DNA of 64,000 nucleotides from Mycobacterium malmoense. Lineage in GTDB: Bacteria; Actinomycetota; Actinomycetes; Mycobacteriales; Mycobacteriaceae. The notes beneath the pieces are model-generated. The model was given only the letters and a program-made list of their open reading frames with translations. It ran no database searches and was not told the DNA's origin. Positions 39,401-48,800 of the stretch are shown here, in pieces. The stretch covers positions 2,418,001 to 2,482,000 of the forward strand of contig NZ_CP080999.1 of the NCBI RefSeq assembly GCF_019645855.1, read 5' to 3'. Both the position numbers and the translations under genes were made by a program. Each line of letters begins with the position of its first letter. Within the stretch, counting starts at the first letter, position 1.

Positions 39401-42400
39401 GTTGGCCATCCGTGCCGGTGATGAGGTCGGGTGTGGGGCGATCGAGGAGCTGACATTGTCGGCTCCGTTGGTATTGCCCGCGTCCGGGGGCGTGCAGCTG
39501 CAGGTGCTGGTCGGCGCCCCGAGCGAGTCGGGACAGCGGGAGGTGTCGGTGTACTCGCTTGGTCCCCAGTCGGGTTCGGAATGGGTGCTGCACGCTCAGG
39601 GGCTGCTGAGCGCGCGGACGGTGACGGCATCCAGTGACCTCACCGCTCTGTCGGTGTGGCCGCCCGTCGGCGCGACCGCGGTGGACGTCGCCGACGCTTA
39701 TGAGCGGCTGGCGCAACGGGGTTACCAGTATGGTCCCGCGTTTCAGGGTTTGCGGGCGATGTGGCGGCGGGGGGACGAGATCTTCGCCGAGGTCGATACT
39801 CCGCAGGACGCCGACGCGCAGGCCGGCGGCTTCGGGATGCACCCCGTGCTCTTGGATGCGGCGTTGCACGCGTTAGGGGTGGCGGGAGAACAGGCCCAGA
39901 CCGTGTTGCCGTTTTCCTGGCAGGGGGTGTCGCTGCACGCGGCCGGTGCCTCCCGGGCCCGGGTCCGGTTGGCGCCGGCCGGCGCCGAGGCGGTGTCGGT
40001 GGAGCTGGCCGACGCGACGGGGCTACCGCTGTTGTCGGTGCAGTCGTTGGTGATGCGTCCGATGTCGGCCACGCAGTTGTCGGCGGCCGGGGCCCCCGCC
40101 GAGGGTTTGTTGGAGGTGACATGGTCGCGGATAGCGCTGACCGACAACGAAATTAGCGGCGACACAGATGGCGCAGCGGTGTGGGAACTGCCGAGCGCCG
40201 GACCGGACGTGGTGGGTTCGGTGCATGCGGCCACCACCGAGGTGTTGACCGCCTTGCAGTCCTGGCTGGCCGGTGAGGAGTCGGGGGTGCTGGCGGTGCT
40301 CACCCGTGGGGCCGTTGCGCTTGCCGGTGAGCATGTGTCGGACCTGGCCGGCGCGGCGGTGTGGGGATTGGTGCGTTCGGCGCAGGCTGAGCATCCCGGC
40401 CGGGTGGTGCTGATCGATTCCGATGATTCCGTCGATGCCAAAGCCGCAATCGGCTGCGGCGAGCCGCAATTGGTGATTCGCGCGGGTGTGGTCTATGCGG
40501 CCCGCTTGGCGCCCGTAGCAGCGGAGTCGGTCTTCACGCTGCCGTCCCGCGGATGGCGGTTGGACGCCGGAAGCGGCGGCACGCTGGAGGACTTGGCGCT
40601 GGGGCCGTGCCCGCGGGTCGAACTGGCCGCCGGGCAGGTGCGGGTGGCGGTGGCCGCGGTCGGGGTGAATTTCCGGGACGTGCTGGTGGCGTTGGGTATG
40701 TATCCGGGCGGCGGTCAGCTGGGGGCCGAGGGCGCTGGGGTGGTCGTCGAGGTCGGGCCGAGCGTGACCGGGTTAGCCGTCGGCGACGCGGTCATGGGAT
40801 TGCTCGGGGTGGTCGGTTCTGAGGCGGTGGTGGACGAGCGGCTGGTGGTGCGGGTGCCGGCGGGGTGGTCGCTGGTCGAGGCCGCGGGTGTGCCGGTGGT
40901 GTTTTTGACGGCGCTGTATGGGCTGTCGGAGTTGGCGGGGCTGCGCGCCGGCGAGCGGGTGCTCGTGCACGCCGCCACCGGAGGCGTCGGGATGGCCGCG
41001 GTGCAGCTGGCGCGGCATTGGGGCGCGGAGGTTTTCGCGACCGCGAGCCGCGGCAAGTGGGACACGTTGCGCGCCATGGGCTTCGACCACGACCACATCG
41101 GCGACTCGCGAACCGTCGAGTTCGAGGAGAAGTTCCGGGCGGTGGCCGGCGGCCGAGGCTTTGATGTGGTGCTGAACTCGCTGGCCGGCGAATTCACCGA
41201 TGCGTCGTTGCGGTTGCTGGTGGGCGGTGGCCGCTTCATCGAGATGGGCAAGACCGACGTTCGCGATCAGCGGGTCGTTGCCGAGCGGTACCCGGGGGTG
41301 GAGTATCGGGCGTTTGATCTGATGGAGGCCGGCCCGGATCTCACCGCGGCGATGCTGGCCGAGATCATCCGACTGTTACGGGACGGCCTCTTACAACCGT
41401 TGCCGCTCACAACATTTGATGTTCGGTGCGCGCCGGCGGCGTATCGGTTCGTCAGCTCGGCCCGCCATGTCGGCAAGGTCGCCCTCACGATCCCCAACGG
41501 GCCCGGCGGGGCGCTGAGTGGATCCGGCGGAGGGCTTGCTGGGGGCAGCGTCGTGATCACCGGTGGCACCGGCATGGCCGGTTCGGCGCTGGCTCGTCAC
41601 CTCGTCGACCGCTACGGGGTGGCCCATGTCGCGCTGGTCAGCCGCGCCGGCGCGGACGCCCAAGGGGTTTCGGAACTGGTGGGCCTACTGGAGGAGGCCG
41701 GAGCCCGCGTGTCGGTGGCGGCCTGCGATGTGGCCGACCGCGACGCCGTCGCCGCAATGCTCGCACAGCTACCGGAGCAATACCCGTTGCGCGCCGTCAT
41801 TCACGCGGCCGGGGTGCTCGACGATGGGCTGATCTCCTCGTTGACCCCAGATCGAGTGGATGCGGTGTTGCGGGCCAAGGTCGATGGGGCCTGGTATCTG
41901 CATGAGTTGACCAAGGACCTGGACTTGGCGGCGTTCGTGATGTTTTCCTCGATGGCCGGCATCGTGGGCTCCCCGGGCCAAGCCAACTACGCGGCCGCCA
42001 ACAGCTTCCTCGACGCCCTAGCCACCCACCGACGCGCACACGGACTCCCCGGACTATCACTAGCCTGGGGACTCTGGGAACAAACCAGCACCATGACACG
42101 CCACCTCAGCAACACCGACCGCGCCCGGATGAACCGCATCGGGCTAGCACCCATATCGACCGAGCAGGCGCTGGAGTCCTTCGATATTGCCATGTTGGTC
42201 GACCGTCCCTTGGTGGTGGCCGCCCGTGTGGACCGAGCCGCCCTGTCCGACAACACGGCTGGGCTGCCCCCGCTATTGCGCGAGTTGGCCGCCCGCCCGA
42301 CCCGGCGCGTCGTCACCGACACCGACATCGCCGCCTCGACGACCGGCCTGACCGCGCGCCTGAACGGACTGAGTCCCGAGGCGCGGCAGCACGAGTTGGT

Positions 42401-42857
42401 CGACCTGGTCTGCGGCAACGCCGCCACCGTGCTGGGGCTGCCCAACCCCGCGGACATCAACGCCGACAGCGCATTCCAAGAGCTGGGCTTCGACTCACTC
42501 ACCGCCGTCGAACTACGCAACCGACTCAAAACCGCCACCGGCCTCACCCTCTCACCCACCCTGATCTTCGACCACCCCACACCGGCCGTCCTCGCCGGAC
42601 ACCTCGACACCCAACTCGCCACCACCACAGACCAGTCCAGTCCGATGGCCAGGTTCGACGACATCACCCGCGAACTGCAGGCACTGCTCAACCGGTCCCA
42701 CTGGAACCCCGAGGAGAAAACGCGGCTGAGCGCCCGCATCCAAAGCCTGCTCACCACCCTCACCTATCATCCGGACGCCGAACGCCTCGATGACGATCTG
42801 GACGCCGCCACCGAAAGCCAACTCTTCGCCATCCTCGACGAAGAACTCGGCCGCTGA
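36477..42857 (+). CDS. pks7: Type I modular polyketide synthase, KS-AT-DH-ER-KR-ACP (Pks7-like)
   Basis: 2126 residues, a single fully reducing module. N-terminal docking coil (~1-30, Lys/Glu/Arg-rich); KS with C201 (DTACSSS), H in VEGHGTGT near 336 and in NMGH near 376; AT from ~560 with S652 (GHSQGE) and YASH at 752-755, the methylmalonyl-CoA type; DH with H960 in HAVAGTVLFP and Asp near 1128; ER near 1350-1680 with NADPH loop HAATGGVGMA; KR from ~1690 with GGTGMAG, LDDG and the SYN set (B-type signature); ACP with S2007 (GFDSL); C-terminal docking segment ending in ATESQLFAILDEE. It would add one saturated methyl-branched C3 unit per cycle. The specific product is unknown. Confidence 0.95.
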   Translation: MNGTQEELVKALRKSLKENERLRRENRQYLAPATVAVVGMACRYPGGVDSPEGLWEMVVDGRDVVSEFPADRGWDLAGLFDPDPDAAGKSYTSCGGFLAEVADFDAAFFGIAPSEALAMDPQQRFLLEVSWEALERTGIDPLALRGSATGVFAGVFHGSYGGQGRVPADLERYGLRGSTLSVASGRVAYALGLEGPAVSVDTACSSSLVAMHLAAQSLRSGECDLALAGGVTVMATPAMFIEFSRQRALAADGRCKAYAGAADGTGFSEGAGVLVLERLADARRSGHPVLAVLRGSAVNQDGASNGLATPHGPSQQRVIHAALANARLAAADVDLVEGHGTGTTLGDPIEAQALLATYGQDRPVGRPLWLGSIKSNMGHTSAAAGVAGVIKMVQALRHGVMPKTLHVDVPTPHVDWSAGAVSVLTEPRPWPAVDRPRRAGVSSFGISGTNAHVIVEQAPLEAENPGAAGDDAVVPWVLSARSADALASQAARLHAHVTADPGVRVLDVGWSLVSTRSLFEHRAVVVGADRDDLVAGLAGLAAGEPGADVVVGRAQPVGKTVFVFPGQGSQWAGMGAELFATSTVFAEQLRRCDKALGEHVEWSLIDVVRAASGARGLDRVDVVQPALWAVMVSLAELWRSLGVTPDAVIGHSQGEIAAAYVAGALSLEDAARVVALRSQLLVRLSGAGGMVSVACGVPQARELVAASGDRLNIAAVNGVSSVVVAGDADALAELMRRCEAQNVRARRIDVDYASHSAQVDAIREPLAEALAGIRARSSSVAFFSTVTGEPMDTAGLTADYWYQSIRQTVQFERAVRNACGAGHRVFIESSPHAVLIASIEETLGDCHPGHDAVVIPSLGRDDGGLQRFWLSAGQAHVAGARVDWRPALAGGHRVDLPTYGFVRRRFWLAAGSVGSGDAGSLGLTGAEHGLLGAVVERPDSGGVVLAGRLSVATQPWLAGHAVAGTVLFPGTGFVELAIRAGDEVGCGAIEELTLSAPLVLPASGGVQLQVLVGAPSESGQREVSVYSLGPQSGSEWVLHAQGLLSARTVTASSDLTALSVWPPVGATAVDVADAYERLAQRGYQYGPAFQGLRAMWRRGDEIFAEVDTPQDADAQAGGFGMHPVLLDAALHALGVAGEQAQTVLPFSWQGVSLHAAGASRARVRLAPAGAEAVSVELADATGLPLLSVQSLVMRPMSATQLSAAGAPAEGLLEVTWSRIALTDNEISGDTDGAAVWELPSAGPDVVGSVHAATTEVLTALQSWLAGEESGVLAVLTRGAVALAGEHVSDLAGAAVWGLVRSAQAEHPGRVVLIDSDDSVDAKAAIGCGEPQLVIRAGVVYAARLAPVAAESVFTLPSRGWRLDAGSGGTLEDLALGPCPRVELAAGQVRVAVAAVGVNFRDVLVALGMYPGGGQLGAEGAGVVVEVGPSVTGLAVGDAVMGLLGVVGSEAVVDERLVVRVPAGWSLVEAAGVPVVFLTALYGLSELAGLRAGERVLVHAATGGVGMAAVQLARHWGAEVFATASRGKWDTLRAMGFDHDHIGDSRTVEFEEKFRAVAGGRGFDVVLNSLAGEFTDASLRLLVGGGRFIEMGKTDVRDQRVVAERYPGVEYRAFDLMEAGPDLTAAMLAEIIRLLRDGLLQPLPLTTFDVRCAPAAYRFVSSARHVGKVALTIPNGPGGALSGSGGGLAGGSVVITGGTGMAGSALARHLVDRYGVAHVALVSRAGADAQGVSELVGLLEEAGARVSVAACDVADRDAVAAMLAQLPEQYPLRAVIHAAGVLDDGLISSLTPDRVDAVLRAKVDGAWYLHELTKDLDLAAFVMFSSMAGIVGSPGQANYAAANSFLDALATHRRAHGLPGLSLAWGLWEQTSTMTRHLSNTDRARMNRIGLAPISTEQALESFDIAMLVDRPLVVAARVDRAALSDNTAGLPPLLRELAARPTRRVVTDTDIAASTTGLTARLNGLSPEARQHELVDLVCGNAATVLGLPNPADINADSAFQELGFDSLTAVELRNRLKTATGLTLSPTLIFDHPTPAVLAGHLDTQLATTTDQSSPMARFDDITRELQALLNRSHWNPEEKTRLSARIQSLLTTLTYHPDAERLDDDLDAATESQLFAILDEELGR

Positions 42858-42873
42858 GACCCCGGGATCAACC

Positions 42874-45800
42874 ATGTCGAGCACCGAGAAGCATGTCGAT
42901 TACCTCAAACGCCTGACCGCGGATCTCAGGCGGACACGTCGGCGCCTCTCCGAGCTCGAAGGCAAGCTGTCCGAGCCGGTCGCGATAGTGGGAATGGCCT
43001 GCCGCTACGCGGGTGGCGTGGATTCACCGGAAGCCTTGTGGCAGATGGTGATCGAAGGCCGCGACGCGGTGGCCGACTTTCCCACCGATCGTGGCTGGGA
43101 CATCGACGCGTTGTTCGACCCCGACCCCGACGCGGCGGGCAAGATGTACACGCGTCAGGGCAGCTTCTTGCGGAACGCCGCCGACTTCGACGCCGGATTC
43201 TTCGGCATCGGACCCAGCGAGGCGCTGGCGATGGATCCACAACAACGGCTGATGCTCGAGGTGTCGTGGGAGGCGTTGGAGCGGGCCGGGATTGACCCGC
43301 TCGCGCTGCGTGGCTCGGCGACCGGGGTGTTCGCCGGCGTCATCCACGCCGGCTACGGCGGCGAGGTGAAGGGTGAGCTGGAGGGCTATGGGCTCACCGG
43401 CTCCACGCTGAGCGTGGCGTCGGGTCGGCTGTCCTACGTGCTGGGGTTGGAAGGCCCTGCGGTGTCGGTGGATACGGCGTGTTCGTCGTCGTTGGTGGCG
43501 ATGCATTTGGCGGCGCAGTCGTTGCGGTCCGGGGAGTGCGATCTGGCGCTGGCCGGCGGGGTGACGGTCATGGCCACCCCGGCGGCGTTCGTCGAGTTCA
43601 GCCGGCAACGGGCACTGGCCCCCGACGGCCGGTGCAAGGTGTATGCCGGTGCCGCCGACGGCACTTCGTGGTCGGAGGGCGCCGGGGTGCTGGTGTTGGA
43701 GCGGTTGGCCGATGCGCGGCGGTTGGGGCATCCGGTGTTGGCGGTGCTGCGGGGATCGGCGGTGAATCAGGATGGCGCCTCCAACGGTTTGACCGCACCG
43801 AATGGTCCGTCGCAGCAGCGGGTGATCCGCGCCGCCCTGGCCAACGCGCGGCTGGGCGCGGCGGACGTGGATGTGGTGGAGGGGCATGGGACGGGGACCA
43901 CGTTGGGGGATCCGATTGAGGCCCAGGCGTTGTTGGCGACCTACGGACAGGACCGGCCGGCGGGTCTGCCGTTGTGGTTAGGGTCGATCAAATCCAATAT
44001 CGGGCATACGTCGGCCGCCGCGGGGGTGGCCGGGGTGATCAAGATGGTGCAGGCGATTCGTCATGGGGTGATGCCCAAGACGTTGCACGTGGATGTGCCC
44101 ACGCCGCATGTGGATTGGTCGGCCGGGGCGGTGTCGGTGTTGACCGAGCCACGACCGTGGCCGGCGTCGGACCATCCGCGCCGGGCGGGGGTGTCGTCGT
44201 TCGGCATCAGCGGCACCAACGCGCACGTCATCGTCGAGGAACCTCCCGCGGCGCCGACAGCGGTTGCGCCCGAACGTGATCGCCCCGCACCGGTGGTGCC
44301 CTGGGTTGTGTCGGCCCGTTCCGAGCGGGCGCTGGCCGATCAGGCGGTACGGCTGCTGGCGCACGTCAGCGCCGACGCGGGCCTGAGTGTGGCCGACATT
44401 GGGTGGTCGCTGGCGACCACGCGTTCGGTGTTCGAGCACCGGGCGGTGCTGGTCGGCGCCGACCGCGACACCCTGATGGGCGCGCTGGCGCGCCTGGCGT
44501 CCGGGGATCCGGACGCCTCGGTGCGGGTGGGGCGCGCGCGGCCGATCGGCAAGATCGTGTTCGCGTTTCCCGGCCAGGGCTCGCAATGGTTGGGCATGGG
44601 CGCGGCGCTGTACGAACGCTTTCCGGTGTTCGCCGGCGCCTTCGACCAGGCCGTGTCGGCGTTGGACGGCCACACGCGGTTGCCGCTGCGCCAGGTGATG
44701 TGGGGCGGCGACCCGGAGTTGTTGGAGAGCACCGAATTTGCCCAGCCCGCGTTGTTTGCCCTCGAGGTGGCGTTGGCGGCGCTGTGGCAGTCCTGGAGCG
44801 TGGTGCCCGACGTGGTGATGGGACATTCGGTGGGGGAGCTCGCGGCGGCGTACGTGGCCGGGGCGATGTCGCTCGCCGACGCGGCGCGCGTCGTGGCGGC
44901 GCGGGGCCGGCTGATGGCGGGGTTGCCCGCCGGTGGGGTGATGATGGCCGTGGCGGCCGGCGAGGCCGAGGTGGCACCCTTGCTGACCGAGGGCGTGAGC
45001 ATGGCGGCGATCAATGGCCCCGAGGCGGTGGTGCTTTCGGGCGAACGGTCCGCGGTCGAGGCCGTGACGGACCGGCTGGCGAGGCTGGGTCGACGAGTGC
45101 ATCGACTGGCGGTCTCGCACGCGTTCCACTCACCGCTGATGGAGCCGATGATCGAAGACTTCGCCGCGGTGGTGGCGGGGGTGTCGGCCGCCGAGCCGCG
45201 GATCGGGTTGGTGTCCAACGTGACTGGGCGGCTGGCCGAGCCCGGATATGGGTCGCCGGCGTATTGGGTCGAGCACGTGCGCCAACCGGTGCGCTTCCTC
45301 GACGGGGTGCGAACCGCCGAGTCGCTGGGGGCCGGCGCGTTTGTTGAGGTGGGCCCCGGTGCCGCGTTGACGGCGGCGCTGGCGCAATCGCTAACCGTCG
45401 ATCCGGCGGCATCGGCGGTGACGATGGCCAAAGACCGCCCCGAGATCGACTCGCTGCTGCTCGCGGCCGGCAGCCTGTTCGCCGCCGGTGTCGGCGTGGA
45501 CTGGGCGGCGGTGTTCGACGGCGTGGGCGCCCGGCCGGTCGCGTTGCCGACGTATGCCTTTCAGCGGCGCCGGTTTTGGTTGTCGGCGGGGTTGGTGGGG
45601 TCGGGGGATGTGGGCGCCTTGGGGTTGGTGGGTGCTGGGCATGGGTTGTTGGGTGCGGTGGTGGAGCGGCCGGATTCGGGCGGGGTGGTGTTGACGGGTC
45701 GGTTGTCGGTGGTCGGCCAGCCGTGGTTGGCCGACCATGCGGTGGCTCGGGCGGTGTTGTTTCCCGGGGCCGGCTTCGTCGAGTTGGTGTTGCGGGCCGC

Positions 45801-48800
45801 CGATGAGGTGGGTTGTTCGGTGATTGGGGAGTTGACGTTGTCGGCTCCGTTGGTGTTGCCGACGGGCGGTGGGGTGCGGGTGCAGGTGGTGGTTGGTGCT
45901 CCCGGTGAGTCGGGAAACCGTGAGGTGTCGGTGTATTCGCTTGGCGCTGCGCCGGGTTCGAGGTGGGTGTTGCATGCCGAGGGGGAGTTGGGCTCGGGTT
46001 CGGTGGCGCCGGTCGTTGATCTGTCGGTGTGGCCGCCGGTGGGTGCGACGCCGGTCGATGTGACCGATGGCTATGAACGGTTGGCGGCGCGGGGTTACGC
46101 GTATGGGCCGGCGTTTCGGGGTGTGCGGGCGGTGTGGCGGCGGGGGGCCGAGATTTTCGCCGAGGTCGAGGTCCCGCGGGACGCCGGGGTGCAGGTTGGT
46201 GGGTTCGGGATACATCCGGTGTTGTTGGATGCGGCGTTGCATGCGCTGGGCATAGATGGCGAGCGGGATCACATCGTGTTGCCGTTTTCCTGGCAGGGGG
46301 TGTGCTTGCATGCGGCCGGGGCCTCGCGGGTCCGGGTGCGGTTGGCGCCGCTGGGCGTGGGGGTGGTGTCGGTGGAGCTGGCCGATGGGGCGGGGTTGCC
46401 GGTGTTGTCGGTGCGGGAGTTGACCGTTCGCTCGGTGTCGGCAGGGCAGTTGTCGGCCGCCGCTGCGCCTGCCGCGGGGCTGCTGGAGGTGGTGTGGTCG
46501 CCGGTCGCCGTGGGGGACAACGGTATTGGTGGTGGTGTGGTGGTGTGGGAGCCGGCGGCGGCCGGTGCGGATGTGGTGGGTTCGGTGCATGCGGCGGCCA
46601 CCGAGGTGTTGGGGGTGTTGCGGTCGTGGTTGGGCGGTGATGGGTCTGGTGTGTTGGTGGTGCTGACTTGTGGGGCGGTGGGGTTGGCCGGGGAGGGGGT
46701 TTCGGATTTGGCGGGTGCGGCGGTGTGGGGGTTGGTGCGGTCGGCGCAGGCTGAGCATCCGGGGCGGGTGGTGTTGGTGGATTCGGACGGATCGATCGAT
46801 GTCGAGTCTGTGATTGGTTGTGGTGAGCCGCAGTTGGTGATTCGCGGCGGTGTGGTGTATGCGGCTCGGTTGGCGCCGGTAGCGGCGGGTTCGGTGCTCA
46901 CGCTGCCGTTGGGGGGGTGGCGGTTGGCCGCTGGTGGTGGGGGCACGCTGGAAGACCTGGTGGTTCAGCCGTGTACGCGGGCGCAGTTGGGGGTTGGGCA
47001 GGTGCGGGTGGCCGTGGGCGCGGTAGGGGTGAATTTTCGGGACGTGCTGGTGGCGTTGGGCATGTATCCCGGTGGTGGCGAGTTGGGGGCCGAGGGCGCC
47101 GGGGTGGTGGTCGAGGTGGGCCCGGGTGTGGCCGGGTTGGCGGTTGGTGATGCGGTGTTGGGGTTGCTGGGGGTGGTGGGTTCCGAGGCGGTGGTGGATG
47201 CGCGGTTGGTCGCACCCGTGCCGGCGGGGTGGTCGTTGGAGCGGGCGGCGGGGGTGCCGGTGGTGTTTTTGACGGCCTGGTATGGGTTGTCGGTGTTGGC
47301 GGGGTTGGGGGCTGGTCAGCGGGTGTTGGTGCATGCCGCCACGGGTGGGGTGGGGATGGCCGCGGTGCGGTTGGCGCGTCATTGGGGTGCCGAGGTGTTC
47401 GTCACGGCCAGCCGCGCCAAGTGGGACACGTTGCGGGCGATGGGGTTTGACGACGACCATATCGGTGATTCGCGGTCGTTGGGGTTTGCCGAGAAGTTTT
47501 TGGCCGCCACCGGTGGGGCCGGGGTCGATGTGGTGCTCAACTCGCTGGCCGGGGAGTTCATTGATGCGTCGTTGCGGCTGCTGGTCGGGGGTGGGTGTTT
47601 TGTCGAGATGGGCAAGACCGACCTACGCGATCCGCAGGCGATCGCCCAGCAATTTCCCGGCGTGCGGTATCGGGCGTTTGATTTGATGGAGGCCGGCCCG
47701 GACCGGATCGCGGCGATGCTGGCCGAGCTGATGGGCCTGCTGCGCGACGGTGTGTTGGAGTCGTTGCCGCTCAACGTGTTTGACGTGCGGCGCGCGGTCG
47801 AGGCCTACCGGTTTGTCAGCCAGGCCCGCCATATCGGCAAGGTGGTGCTCACCGTGCCCGAGGGGCCCGGCGGGCTGGCCGACGCGACGGTGTTGATCAC
47901 CGGGGGCACCGGCATGGCCGGTTCGGCACTGGCACGCCACCTCGTGGACCGCTATCGGGTGGCCCACGTGATGCTGGCCAGCCGCCACGGCGCGAACGCC
48001 GAGGGGGCCACCGACCTGGTCGCCCAGCTCGAAGACGCCGGCGCGACCGTGTCGGTCATCGCCTGCGATGTCGGTGACCGGGATGCGGTAGCCGAACTGC
48101 TGGCCCGGGTGCCGGAGCGCTATCCGCTGCGTGGGATCATTCATGCCGCGGGGGTTCTCGATGATGGGTTGATCGCCTCGCTGACCCCGGATCGGATGGA
48201 TGCGGTGTTACGCGCCAAGGTCGACGGGGCCTGGCATCTGCACGAGCTGACCAAAAACCTGGATTTATCGGCGTTCGTGATGTTTTCCTCGATGGCCGGC
48301 ATCGTGGGCTCCCCGGGCCAAGCCAACTACGCGGCCGCCAACAGCTTCCTCGACGCCCTAGCCACCCACCGACACGCACACAGACTCCCCGGACTGTCAC
48401 TAGCCTGGGGACTCTGGGAACAAACCTCGGCGATGACACGCCACCTCGGAGACGCAGACCGCGCCCGGATGAGGCGAATCGGGTTGGCGCCGTTGTCCGG
48501 TCAACAGGCGCTGACGCTTTTCGATGACGCGATGCTGGCCGGCCACCCGGTGCTGGCGGCCGCCCGACTGGACACGGCGGCGCTGGCCCACGCCGGCGCC
48601 GCGCTGCCGCCCATGCTGTCCGAGTTGGCGACCCGCCCAACCCGACGCATCGCCGACGCCGGCACCGCGTCGACGGCGGGCCTGCGTGCGCGCCTGCAGG
48701 GACTCACCGCGGAGCAGCGCTACCGCGCGCTGGTCGACGTGGTGTGCGGCAACGCCGCCACCGTGCTGGGACACAGCACCGCCGACATCAACGCCGACCA

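Noticed and set aside
42790..42873. Earlier ATG for pks8 at 42790
   Set aside because: It lies inside the end of pks7 in another frame; the docking coil begins at ATG 42874.
45391..47460. 689-codon antisense frame within pks8
   Set aside because: Pro/His/Arg-rich artefact of the strong G/T skew in the sense strand; the sense frame carries intact catalytic motifs.
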